From assembly GCF_002835805.1 (NCBI RefSeq), contig NZ_PISE01000034.1:1-52378 (forward strand): a DNA stretch of 52,378 nt, read 5' to 3'. Below, piece by piece: positions 46,303 through 52,378 of this stretch. Source of the DNA: Niallia nealsonii (GTDB taxonomy: Bacteria > Bacillota > Bacilli > Bacillales > Cytobacillaceae). A model generated the notes under the pieces. The model had not been told where the DNA came from, did no database searches, and saw only the letters and a program-made list of their open reading frames with translations. Every line of letters starts with the position of its first letter. Position 1 is the stretch's first letter. The position numbers were made by a program, and so were the translations under genes.

Positions 46303-46425
46303 ATGGATGAAGCACAGGCCGAAATTGATAGGATGATAATAGAAAAAAGCAATCGAATCAGATGGATAGACTATACGGATTCAACAAAAAATGGACTTTT
46401 GTGTTTGTATCATAAGAAAAAATAA
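46303..46425 (+). CDS. small unidentified ORF, perhaps a truncated gene
   Basis: 40 codons, EAQAEIDRMIIEKSNRIRW then IDYTDSTKNGLLCLYHKKK. The frame is open ~60 nt further upstream without a start, and there is no ribosome site at the ATG. Composition is protein-like. Possibly the end of a gene next to rpsN. Not recognised. The rest of 46181-46624 shows nothing else but a terminator. Confidence 0.25.
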   Translation: MDEAQAEIDRMIIEKSNRIRWIDYTDSTKNGLLCLYHKKK

Positions 46426-46542
46426 AGGAAAGATTACAATGAAAAATATACCAGTTTATTGGGAATTTCCCGAAAATTAAGTTGTTGTTTTAATTAAGTT
46501 AACGATAGATATAGATTGCTTACAAAAAGTTGATAAAAAGGT

Positions 46543-46583
46543 AAAAAGCGTTTGAATATTAAATCCAATTTCCAAACGCTTCT
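46543..46583 (-). terminator. terminator of the Gfo/ThuA operon
   Basis: AAGCGTTTG / CAAACGCTT, 9-bp stem; on the minus strand it is followed by a T run. It lies 42 nt beyond the stop of the last oxidoreductase gene. Confidence 0.7.
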
Positions 46584-46624
46584 TAACTAAGACAGCAGTA
46601 ACTCCATTTATAATGAACAAATAA

Positions 46625-47722
46625 TTAGCGATTTGCTTGTTGTTTAATGGTTATTGGTTCAGGACGTTCACAAGTGCTTTTCATCTTATAGTAGACACCA
46701 TTTTCCGAGGACTCATGGAAACCGTGCATGGCTTCTAAAACATGATAGGCAAGTTCTCCATTGGCGCGATGTTTTTCTCCAGTTAGGATAGACTGCACCA
46801 TATCGGAAACGCCTAGCCCACGGCTGTTTTCTGAATGGCTAAAGGCTAGCGGAACGTCTGTAAATTCTTTTTCATCCACTTTTCTGATGTGTACAGGACC
46901 GCCAAAAGTATTTGGATCGGGAACTAGAAGTGTCCCTTTGCTTCCATAAATTTCAATGGGAGGAAGGGTGGTGCCGCCAAATGCATCAAAACTTGTTGTG
47001 ATGGTTGCGATTGCGCCACTTGCGAAATCAATGGTGCCTGAAATATGGGTGGGTGTAGAAACATCAATTTTTGTGCCTGCTTTTGGTTCGCTTAGCACAA
47101 TTCTTTCTGGGTAGCTGATGCATGTAGATCCAGCTAACCGTTTTATTGGTCCTAATAATGACACCAATGCGGTTAAATAGTATGGCCCCATATCAAACAT
47201 TGGTCCTCCGCCTTCTGTATAATAGAAGGCTGGATCTGGATGCCAATGTTCATGGCCCCGGTTAATCATAAAGGCAGAAGCCCCAATTGGAATACCAATT
47301 TCACCTTGTTCAATCAGCTGAATAGCAGTTTGGATGCCAGCGCCTAAAAATGTGTCAGGCGCACTGCCAACAAGGAGATTGTGTTTTTTAGCTGTGTCGA
47401 TAATTTTTTTTCCTTCCTCACGTGTTACAGCGAGGGGCTTTTCTGTATAAACATGTTTGCCCGCTTCTAGTGCTTGGATGCAAACAGCGGCATGGGCTTT
47501 TGGAATGGTCAAATTGATGATTAATTGTATGTCAGGATCACAAAGCAGTTCATCAACGGTACAAGCTTTAGGAATATTATATTTTTTCGCTTGAGATTGT
47601 GCCCGCTCTACATCAAGATCTGCACAGGCAACCAGTTCAAGATTATCGAACTTTCGACAATTTTGCATGTAAATAGAGCTAATAAATCCACATCCAATGA
47701 TTCCAACTTTAAGCTTTTCCAT
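46625..47722 (-). CDS. Gfo/Idh/MocA oxidoreductase
   Basis: 365 residues; ATG behind GGAGGGTTT. NAD(P)-binding fold KVGIIGCGFISSIYMQN, then LIINLTIPKAHAAVCIQA and the conserved EKP loop of HVYTEKPLAVTREEG. The C-terminal domain has GGGPMFDMGPYYLTALVSLL with the catalytic-type Asp. Family members oxidise inositol, glucose or other polyols. Last gene of a minus-strand operon, 23 nt after the ThuA-like gene. Confidence 0.85.
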   Translation of the reverse strand: MEKLKVGIIGCGFISSIYMQNCRKFDNLELVACADLDVERAQSQAKKYNIPKACTVDELLCDPDIQLIINLTIPKAHAAVCIQALEAGKHVYTEKPLAVTREEGKKIIDTAKKHNLLVGSAPDTFLGAGIQTAIQLIEQGEIGIPIGASAFMINRGHEHWHPDPAFYYTEGGGPMFDMGPYYLTALVSLLGPIKRLAGSTCISYPERIVLSEPKAGTKIDVSTPTHISGTIDFASGAIATITTSFDAFGGTTLPPIEIYGSKGTLLVPDPNTFGGPVHIRKVDEKEFTDVPLAFSHSENSRGLGVSDMVQSILTGEKHRANGELAYHVLEAMHGFHESSENGVYYKMKSTCERPEPITIKQQANR

Positions 47723-47745
47723 TATAAAACCCTCCGTTTAGTCAA

Positions 47746-48480
47746 TTATTGGCTATCGCCCATGCCAGTATATAAACGTGCACTTTTATCGTTTGATGCT
47801 GTTATACTTTTTGCTCGTTTTTTTCCTTCCGCCGCCCATAAAAATCCCCGGCGCATAATGAGAGAAACCTCGGGCATTGCCACAATATCAGCTTGATGCC
47901 CTAATGAATTATAGAAGACATTTCCTTGACCCCAGCGTTTGGTCCATACGACTGGCATATCAACTGCTTTATTTGCTGCATGAGGACCATCTACTACTGG
48001 AAATCTTGTTGTTGCCAGCACTTCAATCGCTGGATCAAAATGAAGATAATATTGTTCGCTTGTTACTTTAAAATCAGTGAAGCCTTCTAATAATGGACTA
48101 GAGGAATATTTGATGTTCACCATATATTCCACTCCATCATTTCCAGGGTGTGCTACCCAGTTTCCTCCTGTGATAAATTGCCAGTCCACATTGTTTCGGA
48201 AAGAATCACACATGCCCCCATGACATCCAGCTAAACCGACACCATTCATTACAGCTTCCGAAATATTTAGTACGTATTTTTTTTCGATTTCTCCCATTGT
48301 CCAATGTGGAACAATTAAATCTAATGTCTTTAATTTCTCTAGATCGCTATAGGAATCTAGTGAATTGGATACCTCCACTTGGAAGTTTTCCTCTTTCAAA
48401 ATTCCTTTGAAAATTTCTGCCACTTGCTCTGGCTGATGGCCATCCCATCCTCCCCAAACGATTAGTGCATTTTTTTTCAT
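47746..48480 (-). CDS. ThuA-like protein
   Basis: 244 residues. A glutamine-amidotransferase-like ThuA fold: ALIVWGGWDGHQPEQVAEIF, DLIVPHWTMGEIEK, GVGLAGCHGGMCDSFR (the ‘elbow’ CHG) and YNSLGHQADIVAMPE. ThuA proteins take part in trehalose/3-keto-sugar use in rhizobia and often sit beside Gfo/Idh/MocA enzymes, as here on both sides. Exact reaction unknown. Confidence 0.8.
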   Translation of the reverse strand: MKKNALIVWGGWDGHQPEQVAEIFKGILKEENFQVEVSNSLDSYSDLEKLKTLDLIVPHWTMGEIEKKYVLNISEAVMNGVGLAGCHGGMCDSFRNNVDWQFITGGNWVAHPGNDGVEYMVNIKYSSSPLLEGFTDFKVTSEQYYLHFDPAIEVLATTRFPVVDGPHAANKAVDMPVVWTKRWGQGNVFYNSLGHQADIVAMPEVSLIMRRGFLWAAEGKKRAKSITASNDKSARLYTGMGDSQ

Positions 48481-48535
48481 TTGTACAGCACTCCTTATTA
48501 GAATTTAGTCAATAGTCGAAGAATCCTTTTTTATT

Positions 48536-49696
48536 TCAGATATCAGAAATAGTAATCCATTGCCGTTTCTCAATCGATAAATCAACCGCTTCCAAAACTT
48601 GTTGGCATTTTACTCCATCCCGGAAATTAGGAACAGGCTCTCGATCTTCGCGAAAAGCTTCCATAAGTTCAACCATTTCATGGATGAATGTATGTTCATA
48701 ACCGATTGTGTGTCCTGGTGGCCACCAGTTTTCCGCATAGGCATGAGTTGGGTCTGTCGCTAATACACGCCGGAATCCTTGGACGTCGTCTCTGTCATCT
48801 GTAAAATACACTTGCAGTTCATTCATTCGTTCAAAGTCAAAAATTACGCTACCTTTACTGCCATTGATTTCAAAGGAATTTGTGCAACGATGGCCAGAAG
48901 CGAAACGAGTAGCTTCAAAACTTCCTAATGCACCATTGTCAAATTTCGCTAAAAATAGTGTCGCATCATCAACGGTAACTTTACTTTTTTCTCCTGACAC
49001 ACTGCCCATTGCAGATAAGCCTGTCATATTAGTAGAAACTGGTCGTTCTTTTATAAATGTCTCGTTTAATCCAATTACTTCTGTCATATCCCCAATTAGA
49101 TAGTGAGCTAAGTCAATAAGATGTGCACCTAAATCGCCATGAGAACCTGAACCGGCAATTTCTTTCTGAAGTCTCCAAGCTAGGGGAAAGTTTGGATCAA
49201 CTAGCCAATCCTGTAAAAACCATGCACGGAAATGATAGATATCTCCCAATTTTCCTTCATCGAGGAGCTTTTTTGCCAGCATTACGGCGGGAGCAAAACG
49301 ATAATTAAATCCAACCATATGCTTAACGCCAGCCTTTTCTACGATTTCCAGCATTTCTCTCGAATCTTTTAATGTAAGCGCTAATGGTTTTTCGCAAAAA
49401 ATATGTTTTCCTGCTTGGGCTGCAGCAATGGCAATTTCTTTATGCGCATCACTTGGAGCATTAATATCAATTAAATCAATATCGTCTCTTTCGAGGAGGC
49501 TTTTCCAATCTGTTGTATACTCTCCCCAGCCGAATTGTTTTGAAGCCAAAGCAACACCATCTTTATTGCGGCCACATATCATTTTCATTTCAGGATGAAT
49601 AGTTTTTGGGAAAAATAAAGGAATGTCACGATATGCATGACTGTGTGCTTTTCCCATAAATTTGTAGCCAATCATACCAACTTTAATAGTTTTCAT
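48536..49696 (-). CDS. Gfo/Idh/MocA oxidoreductase
   Basis: 386 residues; ATG behind GAGGATAATC. KVGMIGYKFMGKAHSHAYRD at the N-terminus (GYKFMG in place of GxGxxG is common in this subfamily), DINAPSDAHKEIAIAAAQAG, HIFCEKPLAL, and GSGSHGDLGAHLIDLAHYLI with the catalytic His/Asp region. It is related to myo-inositol or levoglucosan-type dehydrogenases. First structural gene after lacI; 55 nt before the ThuA gene. Confidence 0.85.
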   Translation of the reverse strand: MKTIKVGMIGYKFMGKAHSHAYRDIPLFFPKTIHPEMKMICGRNKDGVALASKQFGWGEYTTDWKSLLERDDIDLIDINAPSDAHKEIAIAAAQAGKHIFCEKPLALTLKDSREMLEIVEKAGVKHMVGFNYRFAPAVMLAKKLLDEGKLGDIYHFRAWFLQDWLVDPNFPLAWRLQKEIAGSGSHGDLGAHLIDLAHYLIGDMTEVIGLNETFIKERPVSTNMTGLSAMGSVSGEKSKVTVDDATLFLAKFDNGALGSFEATRFASGHRCTNSFEINGSKGSVIFDFERMNELQVYFTDDRDDVQGFRRVLATDPTHAYAENWWPPGHTIGYEHTFIHEMVELMEAFREDREPVPNFRDGVKCQQVLEAVDLSIEKRQWITISDI

Positions 49697-49774
49697 TGAT
49701 TATCCTCATTTCTTTGTAAGTTTTATAGAAATGGATATTCCTTGTGTAAAATATTAAGAGTTGCAATTCTAGGG

Positions 49775-49813
49775 TATAGGCCGCTTTCTTACTAGCATAA
49801 TAGGCGGCTTATA
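49775..49813. terminator. stem-loop at the end of lacI
   Basis: TATAGGCCGC and GCGGCTTATA form a 10-bp stem with a G/T position; it overlaps the lacI stop codon. It has no T tail, so attenuation or processing is more likely than full termination. Confidence 0.45.
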
Positions 49814-50885
49814 CTTTGAAGCGCTTGATTTTATTTAATGAGGATGCTCGTTCAATTAAAGAAACTGGCAAGCATTCATGTATCTCTGTTTTGTCATCTG
49901 TTGAGGCTAATTGAAGAACTTTTTCCGCTGCCAATTGTCCCATTTCAAAAAGTGGAACGTTAACGGTGCTAAGTGGAGGAGATGTCATAGTTGAAAGATC
50001 TGAATCATCATAGCCAATTAAGGAGTAATCATCACCAGCCAGATAACCGAGTGAGCTTAGCCCTTGCATAAGACCAATTGCCATTCGGTCATTTGCAGTG
50101 AAAATTGCTTGGCAATTTTCTAGTAAGGGTCCTATATGAATGGCTGCTTGAAAGCCGCTTTTTCGACTATAATTTCCTTGGAAAAGCAGTTTTTCATTTA
50201 ATGGAATTCCTGCTTTAGTTATCGCTTTTTCATATCCTTTTAATCGTTCGACACTATTGGAATATTCCATCGGCCCGTTTAAAAAAATAATCTGTTTATG
50301 CCCTTTATTTAAAAGGGAGGATACGGCTTGAAAACTGCCATTTATATGATCTGCATCAATGGAATGAAAAGAATATCCAGAAAAAGATTGGTTTACCAGA
50401 CAATATGGCAAATTTAATTGATGAAGATTTTCTAATGCTGCCACTTCACCGGGAATATTTTTAGAGCCAAGGATGATGCAGCCATCTACTCGCTGGGACA
50501 GAAATAGCTTTACATAATCTTTTGGTTCATTAGCTTGCTGAAATAATAGGAGCAAGCCATAGCCAAATTCTCCAAGTTTTGTTCCGATTCCGTTTAATAA
50601 TTCTGAAAAATAATAAGTGGACATTAAATTAACTTTTGGCAAATAAGGAACAATCACGCCAATATTATTGCTTTTTCCTCGGGCAAAGCTTTGAGCGATA
50701 GCATTTGGGTGGTAGTTAAGCTCTTTTGCAGCCTGTAAAACTTTGCGTTTTGTTTCCTCACGCAAAGGACCAGAATTATTAAATACGCGGGAAACAGTGG
50801 CTTCAGAAACTCCGGCTAATTTTGCCACCTCTTTTCTGTTAGCTATAATATTCACCTCCTTATCAGAATATGTACACGCGTTCAT
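49809..50885 (-). CDS. LacI-family transcriptional regulator
   Basis: About 358 residues if translated from the ATG at 50885, which has AAAGGAG only 3 nt away. The helix-turn-helix (EVAKLAGVSEATVSRVFNNS) begins 18 residues in, while LacI proteins usually begin right before it. A perfect AAGGAGGTG site lies just upstream of it, but the following codons are ATT (50849) and ATA (50846). The true start may be one of those. The sugar-binding domain is complete (NNIGVIVPYLPKVNL, DGCIILGSK, FTANDRMAIGLMQGL, LIGYDDSDLSTMTSPPLSTV). It most likely controls the three genes downstream. Confidence 0.85.
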   Translation of the reverse strand: MNACTYSDKEVNIIANRKEVAKLAGVSEATVSRVFNNSGPLREETKRKVLQAAKELNYHPNAIAQSFARGKSNNIGVIVPYLPKVNLMSTYYFSELLNGIGTKLGEFGYGLLLLFQQANEPKDYVKLFLSQRVDGCIILGSKNIPGEVAALENLHQLNLPYCLVNQSFSGYSFHSIDADHINGSFQAVSSLLNKGHKQIIFLNGPMEYSNSVERLKGYEKAITKAGIPLNEKLLFQGNYSRKSGFQAAIHIGPLLENCQAIFTANDRMAIGLMQGLSSLGYLAGDDYSLIGYDDSDLSTMTSPPLSTVNVPLFEMGQLAAEKVLQLASTDDKTEIHECLPVSLIERASSLNKIKRFKV

Positions 50886-51091
50886 TTTCTCCTTTTTTTG
50901 GGAAAATGTCAATGCCAAAGTATCAAGAAATAGAATATTAATTTTGTACTACAAAAGATAAAATAATAAAAACATCAAAGGTTTGCGGTATATATATAAA
51001 TCAATCATTAAACGAATAGATGCATATATTAAAAAGGAAAGTTATCTAGTACAATGGAAAAGCTTGCTTGTTTTTCAAAAGGGGGAATAAT

Positions 51092-51373
51092 ATGAAAACA
51101 TATTTAGTGATTACTCAAATTTTATATGCAGTTTGTCTTCTGCCGTGGCTTGTTGTATTTGGAATGTCTTTTATGAGTTTTGACCAGGGAATTAGTGTGG
51201 CGAATAGTGCATTTGTTTTTGGTATTGGTGTCTATCCAATATTTGTTATTATTTGCTCCGTAGTTGCATGGATTTATAGAAAACGAAAAAAGAAACTTGC
51301 CATTATTGTTAATCTCATTCCAATGTTATGGATTATTGGTCTAGGAGTGCCTCTTTTTCTATTAAATATATAG
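51092..51373 (+). CDS. small membrane protein, three segments
   Basis: 93 residues from the ATG at 51092 behind GGGGGAA; an earlier in-frame start lacks a site. Three hydrophobic helices (ITQILYAVCLLPWLVVFGMS, FGIGVYPIFVIICSVVAWIY, IIVNLIPMLWIIGLGVPLFL) with a basic YRKRKKK loop between the second and third. Family not recognised. It is divergent from lacI. Confidence 0.6.
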   Translation: MKTYLVITQILYAVCLLPWLVVFGMSFMSFDQGISVANSAFVFGIGVYPIFVIICSVVAWIYRKRKKKLAIIVNLIPMLWIIGLGVPLFLLNI

Positions 51374-51374
51374 C

Positions 51375-51491
51375 ACTAAAAACAGACGGGCGATTATTAT
51401 TTTAGTAGGTCTTCTAGCTGCACAAGTGATGTATTTCCTTCTCATTTGCTATCGCTATTTGCAAAATTTGAAGAAAAGCCTGATTGGATAA
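51375..51491 (+). other. short hydrophobic ORF fragment
   Basis: A frame shifted by one from the gene above reads RRAIIILVGLLAAQVMYFLL then CYRYLQNLKKSLIG and stops. It has no start or site. One membrane helix. Could be the tail of a longer ancestor of the preceding gene after a frameshift, or chance. Confidence 0.25.
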
Positions 51492-51530
51492 GCTAGGAGA
51501 TTAACAGAAAATAAGAGAATAAATAGAGAA

Positions 51531-51562
51531 AAAAGGTTTCAGGTTCAGCTGAAGCCTTTTTT
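51531..51562 (+). terminator. intrinsic terminator
   Basis: AAAAGGTTTCAG / CTGAAGCCTTTT (one G-T pair) with a 6-nt loop and T run. Confidence 0.8.
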
Positions 51563-51656
51563 CATGTTATGATGAAAATATAATAATTAATTGACTAGAA
51601 ATCGATACTGCTTGCATAGTTATCTCTGCTAAATAGTATAAAAAAGGGGAAAAGAC

Positions 51657-52217
51657 ATGACTATTTATATTGCTTTTATAAGAGGCATTAATGTTGGTGG
51701 GCATCATAAAATTAAAATGGCAGAATTGCGGGAAAGCCTTGTGAAAATAGGATTATTAGATGTGAAAACATATATTCAAAGCGGCAATATAGTATTTAAA
51801 TCTATGGAAGAGAAAATAATCCTGCAGAAAAGGATAGAGCACAAAATAGAGATAGACTATGGATTTTCGTGCACGGTAGTATTAAGAACTGTTGATGAAT
51901 TAGAAGAAATCATAAATCATTGCCCATTTCCAGAAAAGTGGATTATAGCGGCAAAAGGGGCTTCAACAGCAGAAAGTCAGTATGTGGCACTTTGTACTGA
52001 TACGTTATTGGAAGAAGACATAAAAAGATTAGATACATATAAAAGTGATAGAGAAAGATACCATATTTCTGGACAAGATATCTATCTTTTGTTTTACGAT
52101 AGTATTCGTAATTCTAAACTGGGGAATAGTTTATCAAAATTAAGTGTTTCGGCAACAGTTCGCAACTGGAAAACGCTGAATAAACTGGCGAGTATGGCAA
52201 AAGAAATGCAAAGTTGA
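51657..52217 (+). CDS. DUF1697 protein
   Basis: 186 residues; ATG behind AAAGGGGAAAAG. IAFIRGINVGGHHKIKMAEL and VKTYIQSGNIVFKS are the DUF1697 signature, and VSATVRNWKTLNKLASMAKE its C-terminus. A common single-gene family in Bacillaceae with no established function. The last 160 nt of the window hold no gene that I can support. Confidence 0.85.
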   Translation: MTIYIAFIRGINVGGHHKIKMAELRESLVKIGLLDVKTYIQSGNIVFKSMEEKIILQKRIEHKIEIDYGFSCTVVLRTVDELEEIINHCPFPEKWIIAAKGASTAESQYVALCTDTLLEEDIKRLDTYKSDRERYHISGQDIYLLFYDSIRNSKLGNSLSKLSVSATVRNWKTLNKLASMAKEMQS

Positions 52218-52378
52218 GTGTTATGCTATCATGGATGGCTTAGCTTCATAAGACGAAAAAACTTCTCTAATCATCAAGAGAGTTAGAATAGGCGCTGCTG
52301 CTTTATGGTTAGAGAAGAATAATAGCAAAATAAAGCTTGCAAATGTGGGAAGCTCTTATTAAAATAGATAATAGCATT

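Noticed and set aside
49820-49845. AAGCGCTT palindrome at the end of lacI as a cre/operator
   Set aside because: It lies in the coding sequence of the last residues and does not fit the cre consensus well.

Overview
The window looks like a low-GC, spore-forming Bacillaceae chromosome (Niallia/Cytobacillus/Bacillus sensu lato; the genus is an inference). The support is AT-rich DNA, strong AGGAGG-type ribosome binding sites with TTG, GTG and ATG starts, spore-coat type proteins, a YesM/YesN two-component pair, a Cys-poor L33 and Zur-type operators. No database search was possible, so every product name rests on motifs read by eye.

Layout. (1) 1-9.0 kb: spore-surface region with an acidic coat-like protein cut by the window edge, a SPOCS/DUF3794-like protein, a CgeB-like glycosyltransferase behind a candidate sigma-K promoter, a mannose-1-phosphate guanylyltransferase and three glycosyltransferases packed head-to-head and tail-to-tail. 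(2) 9.3-10.1 kb: a dead IS3-family transposase. (3) 10.8-18.8 kb: a nonulosonic-acid (pseudaminic-type) operon, pseB - aldo/keto reductase - SDR - cytidylyltransferase - pseG - pseH - pseI, then a GT2 enzyme with a C-terminal repeat domain. The C4 aminotransferase (PseC) is not here, and a decayed second cytidylyltransferase lies inside the cluster. (4) 19-23.4 kb: ordinary small genes (FbpA-like, methyltransferase, GNAT, DUF3934-like, DUF554, OsmC). (5) 23.5-33.2 kb: sugar-utilisation locus with a YesM/YesN pair, a three-gene ABC importer and GH42 and GH30 hydrolases, with a candidate cre site before the binding-protein gene.

(6) 33.4-46.2 kb is the most interesting part: a zinc-starvation island marked by three Zur-box-like palindromes. 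The first overlaps the -35 of an operon encoding a peptide/nickel-type ABC importer (binding protein, two permeases, two ATPases) and a MATE exporter. The second is a perfect palindrome at the promoter of a COG0523 GTPase followed by a zinc-independent L33 gene. The third sits before what was the alternative S14 gene. That S14 gene is destroyed: only its last 23 codons survive, behind a roughly 4.8 kb composite of IS200/IS605 material. In the composite one tnpB is split by a 2.6 kb group II intron (boundaries readable, EBS1-IBS1 pairing visible), fused to a tnpA with a premature stop, and followed by an apparently intact TnpB whose right end abuts the S14 remnant.

(7) 46.6-50.9 kb: a minus-strand LacI-regulated cluster of two Gfo/Idh/MocA oxidoreductases and a ThuA-like protein, presumably for sugar or polyol catabolism. 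(8) 51-52.2 kb: a small membrane protein and a DUF1697 protein. No tRNA, rRNA or CRISPR array was seen.
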